A DNA stretch of 64,000 nt from Cryptobacterium curtum DSM 15641 (lineage in GTDB: Bacteria > Actinomycetota > Coriobacteriia > Coriobacteriales > Eggerthellaceae). This document shows positions 61,234-64,000 of this stretch, piece after piece. Each line of letters starts with the position of its first letter. Position 1 is the stretch's first letter. The stretch spans positions 744,001-808,000 of the forward strand of contig NC_013170.1 of the NCBI RefSeq assembly GCF_000023845.1, read 5' to 3'. Below the pieces are notes generated by a model. The model worked only from the letters and a program-made list of their open reading frames with translations, had not been told where the DNA came from and did not search any database. A program made the translations under genes and the position numbers.

Positions 61234-61718
61234 TGGCTTATACTCCGCGTCGTACTCCCTTAACGCATTATTCATATGTCACACCGATTGGGCCTGTGAC
61301 ACTAGCATCTGATGGATATGCGCTGGTGGGTGCTTGTGTGGGTGAAGGTTCTTTTCCCGGTGTGCATACACCGAGTGCCCTTACTAATCGTGCGGCAACA
61401 GAACTGCAGGAATATCTTGCTGGCAAGCGTTTTGTCTTCGATATTCCACTTTCAGCTCACGGAACACCGTTCCAACAAGATGTCTGGCGCGCAGCCGCTG
61501 CTATTCCGTATGGGCAAACCCGTGCGTATGCCGATATTGCTGCCTCTATTGGTCATGGGGAAGCGTACCGTGCAGTTGGATCGGCGAGTCGCGCGAATCC
61601 ATTGCCTTTTTTTATTCCGAGTCATCGTATTGTGGGTGCCAATCGTTCTGTTCGCTCAGATGATGCAGCCGACAAGCTCAAGGAATTCCTGCTGAAACTT
61701 GAACAGTGCCATAGCTAG
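61233..61718 (+). CDS. Alkyltransferase-like protein: MGMT family with Ser at the catalytic position
   Basis: 161 residues of the O6-alkylguanine-DNA alkyltransferase family. The DNA-binding domain is clear: TPFQQDVWRAAAAIPYGQTR (recognition and start of helix bundle) and AYRAVGSASRANPLP, the Arg-finger helix. The active-site motif PCHRV is altered to IPSHRIVG, with Ser130 (codon AGT, 61620-61622) where the alkyl-accepting Cys should be. The segment after it (GANRSVRSDDAADKLKEF) also lacks the usual glycine pair. It is therefore predicted unable to self-alkylate. It may act like alkyltransferase-like (ATL) proteins, which bind damage and recruit nucleotide excision repair. One base separates AGT from TGT. 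Confidence 0.85.
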   Translation: MAYTPRRTPLTHYSYVTPIGPVTLASDGYALVGACVGEGSFPGVHTPSALTNRAATELQEYLAGKRFVFDIPLSAHGTPFQQDVWRAAAAIPYGQTRAYADIAASIGHGEAYRAVGSASRANPLPFFIPSHRIVGANRSVRSDDAADKLKEFLLKLEQCHS

Positions 61719-61785
61719 CGCCTGCACTGCGTTACAATCGCCTAGTCAATAGCATTCGGCTTTGAGCCTGAACGAAGGGTTGTGT

Positions 61786-62478
61786 ATGTTCGAGGCAGCA
61801 CGGATATCGCCGTCCATACTTTCAGCGGACTTCATGCATCTTGCTGATGAAATTGATGACATTGAACGCGCTGGTGCAGATTTGGTTCATATTGATGTAA
61901 TGGATGGTCACTTCGTACCTAATTTAACAATTGGGGTGCCGTTGCTTAATCAGATTGCACGTAGTGCGCATATCCCCCTTGACGTGCATCTTATGATTGA
62001 CAATCCACTTGTGCAGCTACCGTGGTATCTTGCGGCGTCTCCCGATTACGTAACAATTCATTGGGAAGCGCTGGGTGGGCGCACGGAAGCCCTTGAAGCC
62101 TCAGCGCTTATTCGCTCTGCCGGTGTGCATGCGGGTATTGCCCTGCGTCCCGATACGCCTACGAGTGTGCTTGAGGGTATCTATGACGCATGGGATATGG
62201 TGCTGGTTATGAGTGTTCAACCGGGGTTCTCTGGTCAGGCTTTTATGCCTGCTTCGATTGATCGTGTTGAGCAGGTGGTTCGCGCTGCCCGCCAGGAAGG
62301 AGCTTGCCCTCGTATCCAGGTGGATGGTGGTATTTCTGCTGAAACGGCGGCGCTGGTTGGCGCTGTGGGGGCTGATGTACTCGTTGCGGGGAATGCTGTT
62401 TTTAAGGCGGCTGATCGGGCACAGGCTATCGATTCAATTCGTGGCGCCGCAAATAACGCCCGTACCAGTGTCTCGTAG
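61786..62478 (+). CDS. rpe: Ribulose-phosphate 3-epimerase
   Basis: A 230-residue TIM barrel interconverting ribulose-5-P and xylulose-5-P. ISPSILSADFMHL opens the protein; metal ligands are in VHIDVMDGHFVPNLTIG, LDVHLMIDNP and the late RIQVDGGISAETA. VLVMSVQPGFSGQAF is the phosphate-binding loop. GAAGGG precedes ATG 61786; codons from 61762 are excluded. Confidence 0.96.
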   Translation: MFEAARISPSILSADFMHLADEIDDIERAGADLVHIDVMDGHFVPNLTIGVPLLNQIARSAHIPLDVHLMIDNPLVQLPWYLAASPDYVTIHWEALGGRTEALEASALIRSAGVHAGIALRPDTPTSVLEGIYDAWDMVLVMSVQPGFSGQAFMPASIDRVEQVVRAARQEGACPRIQVDGGISAETAALVGAVGADVLVAGNAVFKAADRAQAIDSIRGAANNARTSVS

Positions 62479-62526
62479 TGCTATCTGTCAGCAGCGAGGC
62501 ACTACAAGAAAGGAAGTAAGGCAACG

Positions 62527-63714
62527 ATGAAGCGTATCTATGCAGATTGGGCGGCAACAGCCCCGCTGAGTCAAGAGGCGGCTTTGGCAATGGAGGCATT
62601 TAGCGGACCGGAAAATATTACGGTCAATGCAAACGCCAATTCACTGCATACCGAAGGTCGTCGTGCGTTTGCAGCAATGGAAGATGCACGAAGCGCTATC
62701 GCACGCAGTACCGGTGCACGGCCGGACGAGGTTATCTTTACGAGTGGTGCTACCGAAGCGGATAACGCAGCTATTTTTGGCATCGTTGGTGCTGCTGCGC
62801 AAACGGTACGTCAGCGTGGTCAAGCAGATTTTGTTCCTCATTTGATTGTCAGTTCAATTGAACATGATGCTGTGCTGCAGCCTGCACATCGCCTCGAGAG
62901 CGAAGGTGTCGAAGTAACGTATGTTGAGCCAGATAGGCGCGGTATTGTTTCGCCTGCTTCTATTGAGTCGGCTCTTCAGCCGAATACCGTACTGGTTTCA
63001 ATTATGTTGGCAAATAACGAAGTTGGTTCAATCCAGCCAGTTGCCGAAATCGCAAAAGTAGTTCATGCAGCGGGCGCTCTCATGCATACTGATGCCGTTC
63101 AGGCATTTGGAAAAATGTCGGTTGGGTTGGATGCCTCAGGTGTCGATGCTCTCAGCATTTCAGCTCATAAAATTGGCGGCCCCAAGGGGATAGGTGCTCT
63201 TGTTTTAAAGTCAGGTACCCCGTTTCTCCCGGTGCTTCTGGGCGGTGGACAAGAACACGGCTTACGCAGTGGCACGCAGAATGTTGCAGGTATGGTTGGT
63301 TTTGCAGCAGCAGCCACTGCTGCGACGGGTGAAGGCCTCAATGAAGAGGTAAATCGCCAGCGCAACCTGCGCGATATGCTCTATGAAGGGCTTTGTGCCT
63401 TCGAGGGAGTACAGTGCAGCGTTCCGTGCGAATCAGGATCGAAGGACTTTCTCCCCAATATTGTGAGTGTCAATGTCGCTGGCCTTGAGAGCGAAACGCT
63501 CATCCTGCGCTTTGATCGCGAAGGGGTGGCTCTTGCAGGGGGTTCGGCCTGTAGTTCTCATTCACTTGAACCAAGTCGAGTTCTTAAACAGATCGGTATC
63601 GATCGTGATCGCGCTTTATGTACCCTGCGTATTTCGATTGGTCGTTCAACAACCGAAGAGGATGTTCACGGTATTCTTGCCGCGTTTGAGCGTGTGCTTT
63701 CCTGGCAGAGGTAA
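62527..63714 (+). CDS. Cysteine desulfurase (NifS/IscS family)
   Basis: A 395-residue PLP enzyme that takes sulfur from cysteine for Fe-S clusters or thiolated tRNA. YADWAATAPLSQEA opens it; the PLP Lys is at about residue 215 (ISAHKIGGPKGIGAL), GGGQEHGLRSGTQN follows, and the persulfide Cys is about residue 342 (GGSACSSHSLEPS). It belongs to the group I class with a mobile Cys loop. Neither iscU nor mnmA is adjacent within the window. AAGGAAG precedes ATG 62527. Confidence 0.93.
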   Translation: MKRIYADWAATAPLSQEAALAMEAFSGPENITVNANANSLHTEGRRAFAAMEDARSAIARSTGARPDEVIFTSGATEADNAAIFGIVGAAAQTVRQRGQADFVPHLIVSSIEHDAVLQPAHRLESEGVEVTYVEPDRRGIVSPASIESALQPNTVLVSIMLANNEVGSIQPVAEIAKVVHAAGALMHTDAVQAFGKMSVGLDASGVDALSISAHKIGGPKGIGALVLKSGTPFLPVLLGGGQEHGLRSGTQNVAGMVGFAAAATAATGEGLNEEVNRQRNLRDMLYEGLCAFEGVQCSVPCESGSKDFLPNIVSVNVAGLESETLILRFDREGVALAGGSACSSHSLEPSRVLKQIGIDRDRALCTLRISIGRSTTEEDVHGILAAFERVLSWQR

Positions 63715-63725
63715 AGGAAAGAGCT

Positions 63726-64000
63726 ATGAGCAAAACCGATCAGAAAACAGAGATCGCCACTAAGCAAGACGCCCTACGTGTGACATCGCGTACCATTACG
63801 GTAGGTGAACTGGAACAGGCACTTCTTGAACTATTTCCTGCTTCCGATGCTGAATCATGGGACCGAACGGGATTGCTGGTGGGTGATCCGCGTGCTGTGA
63901 TTTCAGGTGTTGCGGTAGCGCTCGATGCAACGCCACGTGCTGTCCGTGCCGCTCAGCACATTGGTGCAAATGTATTAGTTACTCACCATCCTGCGTTTCT
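63726..64000 (+). CDS. NIF3/YbgI-family dinuclear-metal protein, N-terminal part (partial)
   Basis: The frame opens at ATG 63726 after AAAGGAAAGAG and runs off the window without a stop (91 codons visible). After a 25-residue polar extension, SWDRTGLLVGDP and VLVTHHPAF are the early metal-binding signatures of the NIF3 family (often called GTP cyclohydrolase 1 type 2). Function in bacteria is not well defined. It begins 11 nt after the cysteine desulfurase stop, so the two are likely co-transcribed. Confidence 0.88.
   Translation, partial: MSKTDQKTEIATKQDALRVTSRTITVGELEQALLELFPASDAESWDRTGLLVGDPRAVISGVAVALDATPRAVRAAQHIGANVLVTHHPAF

Overview
The window is an almost fully coding stretch of bacterial chromosome with roughly balanced base composition. 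It has tightly packed operons, many 1-4 nt start/stop overlaps, and clear Shine-Dalgarno sites. Gene content and order (ileS-lspA-rluD; scpA-scpB-rluB-tyrA-aroA-cmk-plsC-ispH-DUF512-der-plsY-gpsA), lipoproteins, a secreted protease with cell-wall-binding repeats, and a sialic-acid-type ABC transporter with a permease/ATPase fusion point to a Gram-positive actinobacterium of the Coriobacteriia. A complete arcA-arcB-arcC set would fit the arginine-fermenting Cryptobacterium/Eggerthellaceae group. The genus is an inference; no 16S rRNA gene is present. I see no prophage, insertion sequence or CRISPR array.

Layout. 1-4472: end of ileS, lspA, a pseudouridine synthase, ferrochelatase and coaBC. 4508-5208: tRNA-Pro and a long non-coding region with a candidate small RNA. 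5209-11512: a lipoprotein, a large membrane protein with a phosphatase-like outer domain, a DEDD exonuclease and a secreted M6 metalloprotease. 11543-19960: tcdA, a uracil/xanthine permease, queD-rnhA, a first SNF-family symporter, a flavin-reductase-like protein, a B3/B4 protein, tRNA-Arg, an SPFH protein and a nitroreductase. 20543-26040: the arginine deiminase pathway (arcA, arcB, arcC), followed by argS. 26224-34185: a CPA1 antiporter, tRNA-His and two identical tRNA-Lys, a second SNF symporter, a two-component system, a CAT-anticodon tRNA, mscL with a zinc ribbon, and murI.

34490-44997 is the most coherent accessory block. A four-gene family-5 ABC transporter (binding lipoprotein, permease, permease-ATPase fusion, ATPase) is followed by nanA-nanK-nanE. 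Facing it from the other strand are nagB-nagA, whose 3' end overlaps nanE. Together they encode a full route from external sialic acid to fructose-6-phosphate. 45103-64000: an ABC-F ATPase, an M50 protease, trpS, then the long housekeeping run from scpA through nifS to the start of a NIF3-family gene cut by the window end.

The least explained DNA is intergenic. Three gaps hold degenerate tandem repeats of different period: about 33 bp before the first SNF symporter, 35 bp across the argS stop codon, and about 8 bp between rluB and tyrA. The arc operon has a long leader with perfect palindromes. One alkyltransferase-family gene has serine at the catalytic cysteine position.
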